From the NCBI GenBank assembly GCA_009760885.1, contig CM019691.1:31428314-31492313 (forward strand): a DNA stretch of 64,000 nt, written 5' to 3'. Positions 51,480-61,760 of this stretch are shown in pieces; position 1 is the stretch's first letter; every line of letters starts with the position of its first letter. The DNA is from Achatina immaculata (lineage: Eukaryota; Mollusca; Gastropoda; Stylommatophora; Achatinidae). The position numbers and the translations under genes are program-made. The notes under the pieces are model-generated. The model had not been told where the DNA came from, did not search any database, and saw nothing but the letters and a program-made list of their open reading frames with translations.

Positions 51480-54400
51480 AATTCATTATCCCCCGCGTGG
51501 TACCTGGGCTCTGCAAAGAATAGGACCACTGTACCTTACCACGCATGATCGTAAAAGGCGACTAAGGAGGGCTCGGCATAGGGCCAGCAACCCCATCTGT
51601 TAAAAAAAACCGTCAGACTGCTACAGAAACAGAAGCAAGGGAAAAAACACATTCAAATGGAAGGAGAAATGCTTATCTGGAAACTGAACCCATGAAGGTT
51701 GTGGATGAAAGCCAGCCACTGGAAGCCCCTAGCTCGACTGCAGACCTCCTGGAACCTAAACATAAGATGCAAATAGGCAGCTGGAATGTAAGAACACTTA
51801 ATCAGACTGGGAAAACTAGCACAAACCATCAAGGAAATGCACGGATACAAACTAGACATACTAGGAATACAAGAACCAAGATGAACAGGACAAGGCAGAA
51901 GAAAATTAACAATACAGCTCACAGAGAATACAATAATATGGTCAGGTAAAGAAGATCATCATGAAGGAGGAGTAGCATTGATTATAACAAAAGAAGCATC
52001 AAGAGCATTGCTGAAATGGACCCCTATAAATGAGAGATTACTATATGTACGCTTCAACTCAAGATTCACGAAGCTGTCTATTATAGTTTGTTATGCACCA
52101 ACAGAAGCAGCCGAAGAAGAATTAAAAGAAGATTTTTACAACAGCCTCCAAGCCACAGTAGAAACAATACCCAAGCATGATATGCTACCCATCTTTGGTG
52201 ACTTAATGCAAAAGTAGGTGAGGGAAATGAAGATAGAAGTCATGGGAAGAGAAGGAATCGGAGAAATAAATGAAAATGGAGAAAGAATGTGCAGTTTCTG
52301 TGAAGAAAACACAATGACCATCGGAGGGACAATCTTCCAACAAAAGAAATTCATAAAGTGACTTGGTGGTCCCCAGAAAAAAACCACAGAAAACCAAAGC
52401 GATCACATTCTAATAAACAAGTGGAAAAGGTCACTACAAGATGTGAGAGCAAGGAAAGGAGAAGATGTAGGAAGTGATCACAACTTTCTGGTAGCAAAAA
52501 TAAATATAAAATTTTGGAAAGCCAAAATCGGAGAACACAGAAAGACACGTTTGATACAAGAAAACTGAAAGACCAGCAAACAAGGAATGAATTCTCAATA
52601 GTACTTAAGAACCGCTTCAGTGTCCTACAAGACGAAGCAGAAATGTCCATACTAGAGTTCAACTAAACACTACAGGAAACAGCAAAAGAGGTGCTGGGAT
52701 ATCGGAAACGGAGAAAAGAGGAATGGATAAGCAAGACCACATGGGAAAAGATAGAGCAAAGAAAGGAAATCAAGAAAAAATTACTGAACACTAAATCACA
52801 AAGGCTAAAAGAACAAGTTTTAAGTAATTATGCACAAAAATACAAAGAAATGAAGGAATCATGCGGTCAAGATAAACGTCAATACTATGACAACTTAGCA
52901 GAAGCAGCAGAGAAAGCAGCATATGCAAATGTTATGAAAACCATATACAAAATCACAAAGCAGATGATAGGTAACTTCAGCACAAGATATGAAAGTGCAA
53001 TAAGAACACATAAGGGACAACTGGTCAGTGGAGAAAGAGAAAAAAATTGAAGATGGAGGGAACACTTTAACACTCTACTAAACAGAACACAAGCAGCACA
53101 AACAATAGACATGCCTGAGGCAAGGACGGAGCTAAACATCAATATAGGACCAATGGCAATGGGTGAGGTAATGGAGGCAATAGGGAAGCTAGGATTGGAC
53201 AGGACACCGGGTGAGGATGGAGTGACTGGTGAGAAGAAACAGAGGCATCAAAACGGCTCTACCAGATACTACAGCAAATTTGGGATCTAGAAAAAGCTCC
53301 AGAGGAGTGGAAAACTGGCCTTATTGTAAAACTACCAAAGAAGGGTGACCTCAGAGATTGCGGGAATTGGAGAGGCATTGCCTTACTGCCACTCGCTAGT
53401 AAAGTATTTTGCAGAATAATCATCAACAGAATTGTACCAGCACTTGAGAGAAAACTTCGGAAAGAGCAGGCAAGATTTAAGAAAGGAAGATCATGCATAG
53501 ACCACATATTTGTAGTGAGACAAATGAGTGGCATAGCACAACATATGCATTGTTTGTGGATTTTGAGAGGGCTTTTGACAGTGTCAACAGAGATGCACTG
53601 TGGAGAGTCCTGGGATGGCATGGCCTCCCCCATGGGGTAGTGAATGTGATCAAGGCCCTCAATGGGGTTTTCAGTGCAGGGTGGTCTGTATAGAACGTGC
53701 CTCCAGCGGCTTTGGGGTACGGGCGGGAGTGGAGCGGGGATGTGTGCTATCACCAACATTATTTTTCTCAGCAGTGGACTGGTTGATGAAGGAGGCAACG
53801 TTGGACAGGCGCAGAGGATTGCAGTGGACCCTTGGCGCGGTGCTGGAGGACCTTGACTTTGCGGACGACATTTGTCTACTGTCGGGCAGTCACAGGTATA
53901 TGCAAGATGAGATAAACAGGCTGGCTCAAAATTCAGGCAACATAGGACTGGAGATCAACGTGGGAAGTACAAAGTTAGTTAAGCAGGATGTGAACAGCGG
54001 AAGTGTACTCAGAGTGGGTGGCAGGTTGATGGAGAAGGTCAGCAAGTTTGTGTGTCTTGGCAGTGGAGTAGTAGAAGGTGGAGACACCGTGAAGGACATC
54101 AACAGCGGTCATACTAGAGCAAACCGGGCTTTTGCGGTGCTGCAGACTGTAAGGAAATCAAGAAAACTAAGCATAAATACGAACATCGGGATATTTAAAA
54201 GTAATGTACTAAGATACTACTCTATGGAAGTGAATGCTGGAGGATCATCAAAACCATGGAAAACATGTTGAATTCTTTCCAGACTAAATGTTTATGAAGA
54301 ATTAGAGAGATATTTTGTCCAGGCACCATGAGAAATGGCATATTGTTGGCAGAGACGCCGATGAAGCCACTGACAGCAATTGTTGAGGAAGGACGCTGGC

Positions 54401-54636
54401 GATGGTTGGGACATGTGCTCCAAATGACTGACAATTCACTACCAAAAATAGCACTAAGATGGACACCGCAGGGGAACAGAAGTAAGGGTAGACAAAAAGA
54501 GACATGGAGAAGAACAACAGAAAGGATGTTGAGCAATAGAGGGCTCACCTGGGCAAGAGCAGAACAAAACGTCAAAGGACAGGCATTTGTGGAAAACCCT
54601 TGCGGAAGCCCCATGTGCCCTGGGCACTTAAGGTTC

Positions 54637-54668
<32 letters not shown>

Positions 54669-54676
54669 ATTCATTA
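51480..54676 (+). mobile_element. LINE family B (RTE-like), near full length with 9-bp TSD
   Basis: AATTCATTA at 51480-51488 and 54668-54676 flank a 3.18-kb element. The 5' UTR (TCCCCCGCGTGG..., GGGCCAGCAACCCCATCTG) is followed by AP-endonuclease pieces (QIGSWNVRTLNQTGK about 51775, NERLLYVRFNSRFTKLSIIV and CYAPTEAAEEE about 52030-52120), then RT: KLPKKGDLRDCGNWRG as KGDLRDCGNWRGIALLPLAS (53340), FVDFERAFDSVNRDALW (motif A, 53550), GVERGCVLSPTLF (53730), LDFADDICLLSG (motif C, 53850), and RWRWLGHVLQMTDNSLPK (54390). It ends GGGCACTTAAGGTTCAG plus a (GA)n tail. Length and layout fit the RTE clade. Many frameshifts/stops; inactive. Confidence 0.9.
53600..54271 (+). pseudogene. RT fragment (motifs B-C and thumb) of LINE B
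   Basis: A 223-codon frame containing GVRAGVERGCVLSPTLF, EDLDFADDICLLSGSHRYM (intact FADD), INVGSTKLVKQDVNSGSVLR and VCLGSGVVEGGDTVKDINSG. Motif A sits in an overlapping frame (53493-53693), so a frameshift separates them near 53690. Confidence 0.8.
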
Positions 54677-55037
54677 TATTCTTTTTCTATTATCTATTCT
54701 TAGTTTTATTTTCTATTTCGTTCATAAATTCTTTGTGTCTGTAGTTATTATTATTATTTTTTTAGTAGAATTATTCACTGATTGTTCGGAACAGATAACC
54801 ACTACATGGCTTTAAATTTTAAAACGAAATATACATTTCAATATGAGATACAATAAAGTAAATATTTCCAGCGTTTCCATATTCTTAGCGTGTGTGCGAC
54901 GCAATCAGAATTTACTTTGTGGCCCACATAAGAGCCACGCTCATGGCTTTCATTAATTTTTGTTTCATCTAGCTCACAAGTACTAAATATATCCACTATC
55001 CACTCATCCACCTTCTGTTTGTTTCTCACAGATAAGA
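54677..55037 (+). promoter_or_regulatory. AIG1 copy 2 5' flank and leader-intron acceptor
   Basis: Similar to the copy 1 flank (ACAATAAAGTAAATATTTCC, AATCAGAATTTACTTT, CCACTATCCACTCATCCACC). TTTGTTTCTCACAG ends at 55031, seven bases before the ATG. An untranslated first exon is implied but was not located; GTTTCATCTAG at about 54961-54971 is another candidate acceptor. Confidence 0.55.
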
Positions 55038-56303
55038 ATGTCATTGTCAAAGAGTACAGATATCTTGCTGGTTGGGAAAACTGGAAATGGGAAGAGCGCA
55101 ACAGCGAATTCTATTGTGGGCTACGAGGCTTTCAGAAGTGGGCCCTCCATGGAGTCAGTAACAACAGATGCTCAGTTTGAGTACGGAGAGTTCGAGGGTA
55201 GAGTCCTGAAAGTGGTGGATGGTCCAGGAATTGGCGACACACGGCTTAATGCTGAGGATGCTGTGAAACGTGTTATCAAGGCAATGAATTTTGCTGTCGC
55301 TGCAAATCCTTGCGGTTATCATGCAATCTTGTTGGTAACGCGGTTTGGAACTCGACTTACTGAAGAAGATATTCAATGCGTTAAATTGCTCAAAGAGATC
55401 TTTGGTGAAGATTTTATTAGATATCACGGCATTCTGGTCATGACACACGGCGATAACTTTCTTAAAGAACAAAAGGAGACTGGCGAAACATTTGAGCAGT
55501 GGATAAGTCGTCAGGGAGGGTTTGCTGGAGAACTGATAAAGGAATGTGGAGAAAGAGTTATTCTCTTCAACAACGGAACACATAATAAAAATGAAAATGC
55601 AAAACAGGTTCGAGAATTACTGAAGATCATTGATTGTCTGGCAGGAAGTGGCATACGCTACACAAGCGAAATATTTGAGAGAGGAAAGTCTGCTCGTGAT
55701 AATCTTCTAAGAAAATCTAAGAAAAAACAGCTAAGCGAAGAAACTCTGATTGAATGCGGTCTTATCACACAACAGCTCTCCCGTACTGACTTTGAAAATC
55801 CAAAAAATGAGGTTGGTAAGTTCAAGAAACTGAGACCAAGAACTGACATCCTGGAACAGAATATTAAGAAGGAAGACGAAGGTACCAACTCTTTGCAGGT
55901 GGCATTAACTTTAGCCAAACAGTTGAAGGATTCAGTTGATGAACAAGAAAAAGCAGTTACGGAAGTGGTGAAACTGAAAGACCGCATTAAAGAGATAGAG
56001 AGAAAAATGGAAAAAGCACGATTAGATGCAGATGAAACAAGGCGACGAGAGGAAGAACGCAAGCGACAAGAAGATGTGAGAAAATGGGAAGCACGTGAAG
56101 CAGAGAGAAAGAGAGAGCATGAAAAACAAAAAGAGGAGCACAAAAAGATAATGAGAGAAATTGAAGAAAAAGCGCAGAAGTCGGCGGAGAATGTTCAAAG
56201 CACATACGACAACGTAAAAAAGGAACAGTCATGGACTTGGGGTGAAGTTGCTGGTGCTCTGGCTCAGCCTGTTGTACATTTGGTGAAATGCTTGTGGAGT
56301 TGA
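55038..56303 (+). CDS. AIG1/GIMAP-type GTPase with coiled-coil tail, copy 2 (intact)
   Basis: A 421-residue protein. The GTPase domain spans about residues 5-205: G1/P-loop GKTGNGKS (13-20), switch-2 region DGPGIGDT (61-68; family usual DTPG), AIG1 box LVTRFGTRLTEEDIQ (99-113), G4-like THGDNF (136-141), and ILFNN (175-179) near G5. A Lys/Arg-rich linker (RKSKKKQLSEE) follows, then a Glu/Arg/Lys coiled coil (about 290-395) and a hydrophobic C-terminus WTWGEVAGALAQPVVHLVKC. AIG1/GIMAP proteins are septin/dynamin-related GTPases that assemble on membranes and act in immune-cell survival; the mollusc role is unproven. The coding part is a single exon. The ATG follows a splice acceptor shared with copy 1. 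Probably functional. Confidence 0.9.
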   Translation: MSLSKSTDILLVGKTGNGKSATANSIVGYEAFRSGPSMESVTTDAQFEYGEFEGRVLKVVDGPGIGDTRLNAEDAVKRVIKAMNFAVAANPCGYHAILLVTRFGTRLTEEDIQCVKLLKEIFGEDFIRYHGILVMTHGDNFLKEQKETGETFEQWISRQGGFAGELIKECGERVILFNNGTHNKNENAKQVRELLKIIDCLAGSGIRYTSEIFERGKSARDNLLRKSKKKQLSEETLIECGLITQQLSRTDFENPKNEVGKFKKLRPRTDILEQNIKKEDEGTNSLQVALTLAKQLKDSVDEQEKAVTEVVKLKDRIKEIERKMEKARLDADETRRREEERKRQEDVRKWEAREAERKREHEKQKEEHKKIMREIEEKAQKSAENVQSTYDNVKKEQSWTWGEVAGALAQPVVHLVKCLWS

Positions 56304-57305
56304 TAATGCTACTTGATCTTTCTTTTGCTCTCAGTGAGAGTGTGAGACAAAGAAGCAATCGCAATGTATTTCTTACCTTGCACTGAATATGTAAAACTTG
56401 TTTTCCTGTTTTGCTCTCATGCTCAGCCATTTAAATAAGGCAACCTGTCGTCTTTCTGAATCCTAACCTTAGAGCAAGAGATCTTCGTGCAGGCTCCACA
56501 GTTTCATTTATACTGGTTTCCTGGGACCTGTTTCAGCCTCTTAAGTTTCTCTTTAAGATCCTTTTGATATGTTAGAAGTGAAGTTTGTACTGCTTTAGAT
56601 TATGTGTATTTACTTGTAATTGGCAATGTTGTGACTGAAGCCTGAAAAATCGTCACTTGCTATTTTCTACTCCGTTCTATACCTGGATCTTTGGAATGTC
56701 TGTTGTCTGTTTTTTGTTGTCTTAGCACGTTAATGTTTCTTTCCTGAAGGGTATTTTTTTTTCTCTGTGTGATACCCTCAGATATGTGATTTACTAATAT
56801 GGAACTGTGCTGCTTATGAAACTAGACTGATAAGTTTAGCAAATATATGTATATTTGTTAATGTATGCGTGCTTTAGTTAACTTTAACAATGTAGGATAT
56901 TGTTTCTACACTGTGAGTTATTAGAAATTATAGTGTGAATTTAATTTATTTCAAACATTATATTATCTACTACCTTCCACCTATAGCACATACATACACT
57001 AAAACACAGCTCACTGCAACCACACAACTTACAAAATATATCACAAATTAGTTACTACTCTAAGGACTTTAACTCTGTTCCACAAACGAACGAATAGCAA
57101 GTTTTGTCATTGAACTGTCTGCGCGATAAAAACACCGTTTATTCCTTACAATGGAAGAGAAATACTTCCAGTGTGCATAATATCTGGTAGATAAGGATGA
57201 ACATTCACCCTTTATTCAGTAAACAGTCTTTTCTGCTTGGATGATTATCTTTAATTTGGATCAAAATACGATCACAAGTCAATTCAGTAATAATGTATGT
57301 TTCAT
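56304..57305 (+). other. AIG1 copy 2 3' flank
   Basis: 3' UTR/flank without recognised genes. 56470-56830 is weakly colinear with 38260-39050 after copy 1 (GCAAGAGATCTTC is shared exactly), and 57185-57262 with 45710-45800. No clear AATAAA was found close to the stop. Confidence 0.5.
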
Positions 57306-57600
57306 CATCATCATCATCATCATCATCATCTTCTTCTTCTTCTTCTTCTTCTCCTTCTTCTTCTTCTTTTCTTCTTGTTGTTGTTGTTCTTCTTCTTTGC
57401 TTTTTCTTTTTTCTTCTTTTCTTCTTCTTCTTCTTCTTCTTCTGGGTACGGATTTAGCGATAATGTGTGGTACCCTGATTTTTGTGATGAGCCTTCTAGG
57501 TGGGTACCTCCAACTTCAGCACCTTTCCTTGCTAGGGCAGACTGTGGTTTTGTTCGGGCTGCCATAAGATAGTGATGTAGGCTGGCCTGGCTAAAACTTT
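57306..57600 (-). repeat. SINE-like element E with (CTT)n, minus strand
   Basis: CAT then CTT triplet runs (57306-57442) are the tail, followed (reverse complement) by CAGGGTACCACACATTATCGC, GGTGCTGAAGTTGGAGGTAC and GGCAGCCCGAACAAAACCAC. The body matches 35159-35240 but extends further 5'. Phe/Leu/His-rich frames across the tail are artefacts. Confidence 0.75.
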
Positions 57601-58114
57601 GTTTTCCACCTTCTGGTGTTTGTACTTAAGCCTCTTCTCCAGGTCAGGCCTAACGGCTTAGAGATAGTTCTACATGTGCTACAATGATACACATTCCCCG
57701 GCACCTGTAGTCTGCTGGAGCTGTTTTGTTTACCTCATTCTGACAGCCATTGTTGCAGAGACCCATAGGCTTGTCACGTCCTTGGTTTCATACCAAATTT
57801 CCCCCATTCCCGCCAGCGATCTCCATGTCCCCATCCATCCACCATCCTGAGATTGCATTTTACATTTTACAAAAATAATTACAATTAGTGTTGATTGCTA
57901 CAGGTTTCTTGGCTACAAAATTATGTCAGAGTTTTGAAGCAATCAGATCCGTTCCTTGTCTCACAAAGACTGCGTTAAGAAAAGTATGTTCTTAACACAG
58001 TTAATAAGAATATAGTTTTCTTAACACATTTGTTCTCAGGAGAAATGTATGTTTGATTTGTTACAATTTTTTCTCTTAAATTTTTGCTTTGATAAATTTT
58101 AGCTGTCGACAAAT
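57601..58114. other. Gene-free stretch
   Basis: Nothing recognised. Confidence 0.35.
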
Positions 58115-58380
58115 CCATGACGCCTTAGAGGTGAAGCGATTAATGTTCCTGTCACTCATGGCTAAGTCATTGGTTCGAATCCTGTTGGATATGTCCAAAC
58201 TACCCAGCTGTTGAAACGAATACCTGTTGTCTCTGGTTCAAATCCTGTCGGAGGTGTCCCAGCCACCCAGCTGTAGAAATGGATACCTGCTTCCCTCTGG
58301 AGACGAGGAAGAAAAAGTTCATCACGTACCTGTCTTTAGCCTGCTAACAGATGAATGAAAACATAGACACTAACACTAGA
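58115..58380 (+). repeat. tRNA-derived SINE with internal duplication
   Basis: tRNA-like head (TTAGAGGTGAAGCGATTAAT), perfect B box GGTTCGAATCC (58172-58182), the core CCCAGCTGTTGAAACGAAT, then a second GGTTCAAATCC (58235) with GTGTCCCAGCCACCCAGCTG and TAGAAATGGATACCTGC. The B-box-to-core block is therefore duplicated with a 63-bp period. The tail GCTAACAG..ATGAAAACATAG and CACTAACACTAGATA resembles the end of the copy at 11152. Confidence 0.75.
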
Positions 58381-58814
58381 TACTCTAAATTTCTCTATGA
58401 CATGGTTCATCACAAAATCATGGCGCATAAAATCAAGGACTGTAGGACCTACCGTTCACTCAGAAAAAAAAGTTCGATACTTAATAAGACAAGATAAAAA
58501 AATTACTTCAGGAACCTAGTACAGAATAAATCAGACAGTAAATCCATTTGGTAAGCCATAAATACACTATCAAATAAAAGAAAAGAATTTGATTTTCAAG
58601 CCAGCAATCGTCCATACACTAGCGCACACATCAGTACACATTTCAGAGAAGAAATCAACGTTAAATCATCAATATCAGCTCTTGTATGCGGCTTACATGA
58701 ACTACAACATTCTTTGACAGCAGATGTACTGATTTTAAACAGTTACACATTCCATTCTTAACAGTCAGTGACGTTCACAGTTATCTCTTAACCTTAAAAA
58801 ACAACAATACAGCT

Positions 58815-59357
58815 GTGCTTGATGATATTAGTAATAAGATCTTACGTTATGCTTCACCTGTCATTTCACATACGCTAACGTATATTTACAATCAGTGCAT
58901 TGCAAAATGTTATTTCCCTGAGGCTTTTAAAATTGCTAAGATGTATCCTCGCTTTAAATCTATCTCATCCAACAATCTTACCAAGTATAGACCAATATCC
59001 ATATTATCGTCATTATCAAAACCACTCGAAAAACACATACACAGAATAACTCTACGACACATGCAAGAGAATAATTTACTCATATACAGTCAGTCAGGCT
59101 TTAGACCCAATCATTCTTGCTACACAGCTCTTACCATAATGACAGAAAACTGGTTAGTAAACATAAATGACGACAGCCTATGTGGTGCCATCTTTGTCGA
59201 CTTTAAAAAGGCATTTGATATGACTGACCACGATATTCTTCTAATTAAAATAAAGACTTATAAATTGCACCCTGACCTAATAAAATTAATTTGCATCGTT
59301 TCTTTCAGACAGACAACAGGTAGTATTCTTCAACAATTCTCTATCAAATTCTGCTAA
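58815..59357 (+). pseudogene. RT fragment (fingers to motif A), CR1-like
   Basis: A 180-codon frame with KYRPISILSSLSKPLEKHIH, QSGFRPNHSCYTALTIMTEN and AIFVDFKKAFDMTDHDILLI (catalytic Asp in VDF). It goes out of frame after KLICIVSFRQ. Confidence 0.8.
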
Positions 59358-59397
59358 AGTTGGCACTGGTGTTTCGCAAGGTTCTATTCTAGGCCCG

Positions 59398-59799
59398 TTG
59401 CTCTTTGCTATCTATATCAATGATCTTCTACTTCATCTTAAACACTCTTCTTGTAACCTTTTTGCCGATGATTGCACAGTCTACACCAGTGACTACGATT
59501 GTATTAATCTACAATCAACTCTTCAGGTCGAGTTATACAAGCTAATTAAATGGAGCAAAAACGGTTGCATAATTATAAACACCGATAAAACAAAATCAGT
59601 ACTCACAACAACAAGACATAAACTACAAAACGCAACAAAAACAATACTTCGGCTCTGTACAGAAACATCACAGACAGAAAAAGTTAGCGAGCACAAAACA
59701 CTAGGTCTTATTATTGACCAACATCTGACCTGGAACTCTCATGTTTCAAGGTCTAACAAAACTCATCGCACAAAAAGTATACCAGTTAGCCAAAATTAA
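59398..59799 (+). pseudogene. RT fragment (motifs B-C), CR1-like
   Basis: Holds LLFAIYINDLLLHL, LFADDCTVYT (both catalytic Asp) and NTDKTKSVLTTTRHK; it shifts out of frame after NSHVSR. The preceding GVSQGSILGP is just upstream in the same frame. Confidence 0.8.
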
Positions 59800-60635
59800 G
59801 CACTTCATCGATCAAGACACAAGGAAGACATACTACATATCTCATATACAAACACATTTAGACTATTTCTCAACAGTTTGGGATGGTTGCTCAGTGTCAA
59901 ACACAAAGAGGCTTTGCTCACTTCAAAAGCGAGCAGTAAAGCTCATTAGTGACAAAGATCAAGCACAAACAACTAACCAGCACAAACATATCAAAATACT
60001 GCCTTTTAAGAACAGGTTCCTCTTCAACAAAGCCAAGTTAGTACATAAATTCTTTCACGGCATGCCTCGCCTTATCTATAGAACCTGTTTAAATTTAGTC
60101 CAAAGTGCAGCCAACGCTTGAGCAACATATGTCTTCCAAAACCTAGACTTGATCTTTACAAGAAAAGCTTGTGTTATTCTGCTGCTCATCTTTGGAATAC
60201 CCTCCCATTCTGTATAAAAAATATAAATTATACTCCTTCCTACAACAACAAGCTTTCCCAATATCTATTTGATGTCAACTACATGCCTCCATGAATTATA
60301 AAATTTAAAAGTTATCTTAAACTTCTCTTACAGTCACCGAATACAGTTAATTGTTTATTCTGAATAGTCCCGATATTTGTGTTTAGTAGATAGTCATTTA
60401 TAATGTATGTAGTTACTTCTGTACTGAGTGAATGTTTAAGAGCGAAACGTAAATATTATATTTTATGTCTCTCAGCTTCAATGTCAATTATGTTTGTTAC
60501 ATGAACAGCATATTTGTAGAATGTCTGGAATAGAGTGAAAGATGTTTGATAAAGGGCAGAATGTCAGACGGGCCTGCGTGCCCAATTCTTAACCTTTTTG
60601 AAATAAAGATCAATCAATTAATCAATCACATTTTT

Positions 60636-60870
60636 TCGTATTCAAGATAGTATTTTAATTTTTTTAAACTATGTATTCTTAAATGAGAGGTCGCATTAAT
60701 TCTTGCGTATGTTTTTGTTTTTGTTTTTCTTTAGTGCTTTATGTTAATTAAAGATTACCTGTTTGATTAATACGTGTTTGGTCATAATTTGCCAGTATAT
60801 TTGTGCTAATGTTTTGTATTTTGCTCCTTTCATCAGTTCGGTATCTGTGTTTGATATTTTTATATACAGG
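60636..60870. other. Duplicated-segment anchor
   Basis: 60735-60850 aligns with 47075-47210 (see the entry there). No gene. Confidence 0.45.
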
Positions 60871-60879
60871 CAGTATCTG

Positions 60880-61365
60880 TTTTCTCTCCATGGCCGCCTG
60901 TATATCTGCTCTCTCTCTCTCTCTCTCTCTGTCTATATCTGCTTTCACTCTTTCTCTTTCTCTCTGCTTTCTTTCTCCCTCTCTCTCTCTCACACTCTCT
61001 ATCTCTTTATATATATATATGTCTGCCTGTATATCTGCTATCTATATATATATATATCTACTTGTATATTTGGTCTCTCAATGTCTACCTGTATAACTGC
61101 ACTCTCTTTATGTCTACCTGTATATCTGTTCTCTCTCTCTCTCCATGTCCACTTGTATATCTGCTCTCTCTCTCTATGTCTACTTGTATATCTGTTTTCT
61201 CTCCTTGTCTGCCTGTATATCTGTTCTCTCTCCATGTCTTCCTGTATATCTGGTCACCCATAATGTCTCTCTGTATATCTGGTTTCCCTCCATGTCTGCC
61301 TGTATATCTGTTCTCTCTCCATATCTGCCTGTATATCTTTGTTTCTCTATGTCTGTCTGTCTGGT
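60880..61365. repeat. ~31-bp TCT/CTGTATATCT minisatellite with CT runs
   Basis: Units of CTCTCTCCATGTCTGCCTGTATATCTGTT repeat with variable CT expansions; about a dozen CTGTATATCTG phrases are present. Long frames across it (Cys/Ile/Ser-rich) on both strands are artefacts. Confidence 0.88.
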
Positions 61366-61584
61366 CAATAGGAATTCTGTAAGATGGTGCAAAATTACCC
61401 CTATGGCAGTATTCTCTTAACTATGGGATATAGGCAGTATTGGTACTCAGGAAACAATAGAGTGACTACCCTTGTTTGGAAGGTATTTGTTGAGAGCGTA
61501 AGCGGGAGTCTTGAGATAAGCATGCAGCATGGAAAACTGAGTGGGTAGGGATAGTATAAATACCATTCACGAATAGTAAAAGGG

Positions 61585-61760
61585 AACCCTTACATGTTTT
61601 GATGCAGATGGAGCCTTACTTGTTTTGATGCAGATGGAGCCTTATTGTTTTGATGCAGTTGGTGGAGCCTTACTTGTTTTGATGCAGATGGAGCCTTACT
61701 TGTTTTAATGCAGATGAAGCCTACCTGTTTTTAATCAGATAAAGCTCTACTTGTGATGGA
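61585..61760. repeat. 26-bp tandem repeat
   Basis: Five to six copies of TGTTTTGATGCAGATGGAGCCTTACT with decay at the right end (GATGAAGCC, GATAAAGC). Confidence 0.85.

Larger units (their letters stand above)
58385..60635 (+). mobile_element. CR1-like LINE, 5'-truncated
   Basis: Linker (SIW.AINTLSNKRKEF, about 58550), then RT: YRPISILSSLSKPLEKHI (58985), SGFRPNHSCYTAL (59090), GAIFVDFKKAFDMTDHDILL (motif A, 59185), GVSQGSILGPLLFAIYINDL (motif B, 59365-59425), CNLFADDCTVYTS (motif C, 59455), LGLIIDQHLTWNSHV (59700), and the C-terminal LDYFSTVWDGCSVSNTKRL and LQKRAVKLI (59860-59945). The 3' end is GCGTGCCCAATTCTTAACC...AAATAAAGATC plus AATC repeats. Frameshifts near 59330 and 59760 plus stops make it inactive. 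The endonuclease domain is missing. Confidence 0.85.

Noticed and set aside
55155..55583. Minus-strand frames opposite the AIG1 genes (also 36976-37293 and 55658-56143)
   Set aside because: They are antisense shadows of the conserved GTPase and coiled-coil codons, mirrored in both copies, without independent motifs.
57241..57572. His-, Phe- and Leu-rich frames
   Set aside because: Encoded by CAT and CTT triplet runs that form the tail of a SINE-like element.
58172..58182. Possible tRNA genes (perfect B boxes here and at 46678)
   Set aside because: No cloverleaf can be closed and the sequences continue into a shared SINE core, so they are SINE promoters and not tRNA genes.
60763..61420. Cys/Ile/Ser-rich 166-codon frame suggesting a membrane protein
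   Set aside because: It spans a CT-rich minisatellite of CTGTATATCTG units; overlapping frames on both strands are equally open.
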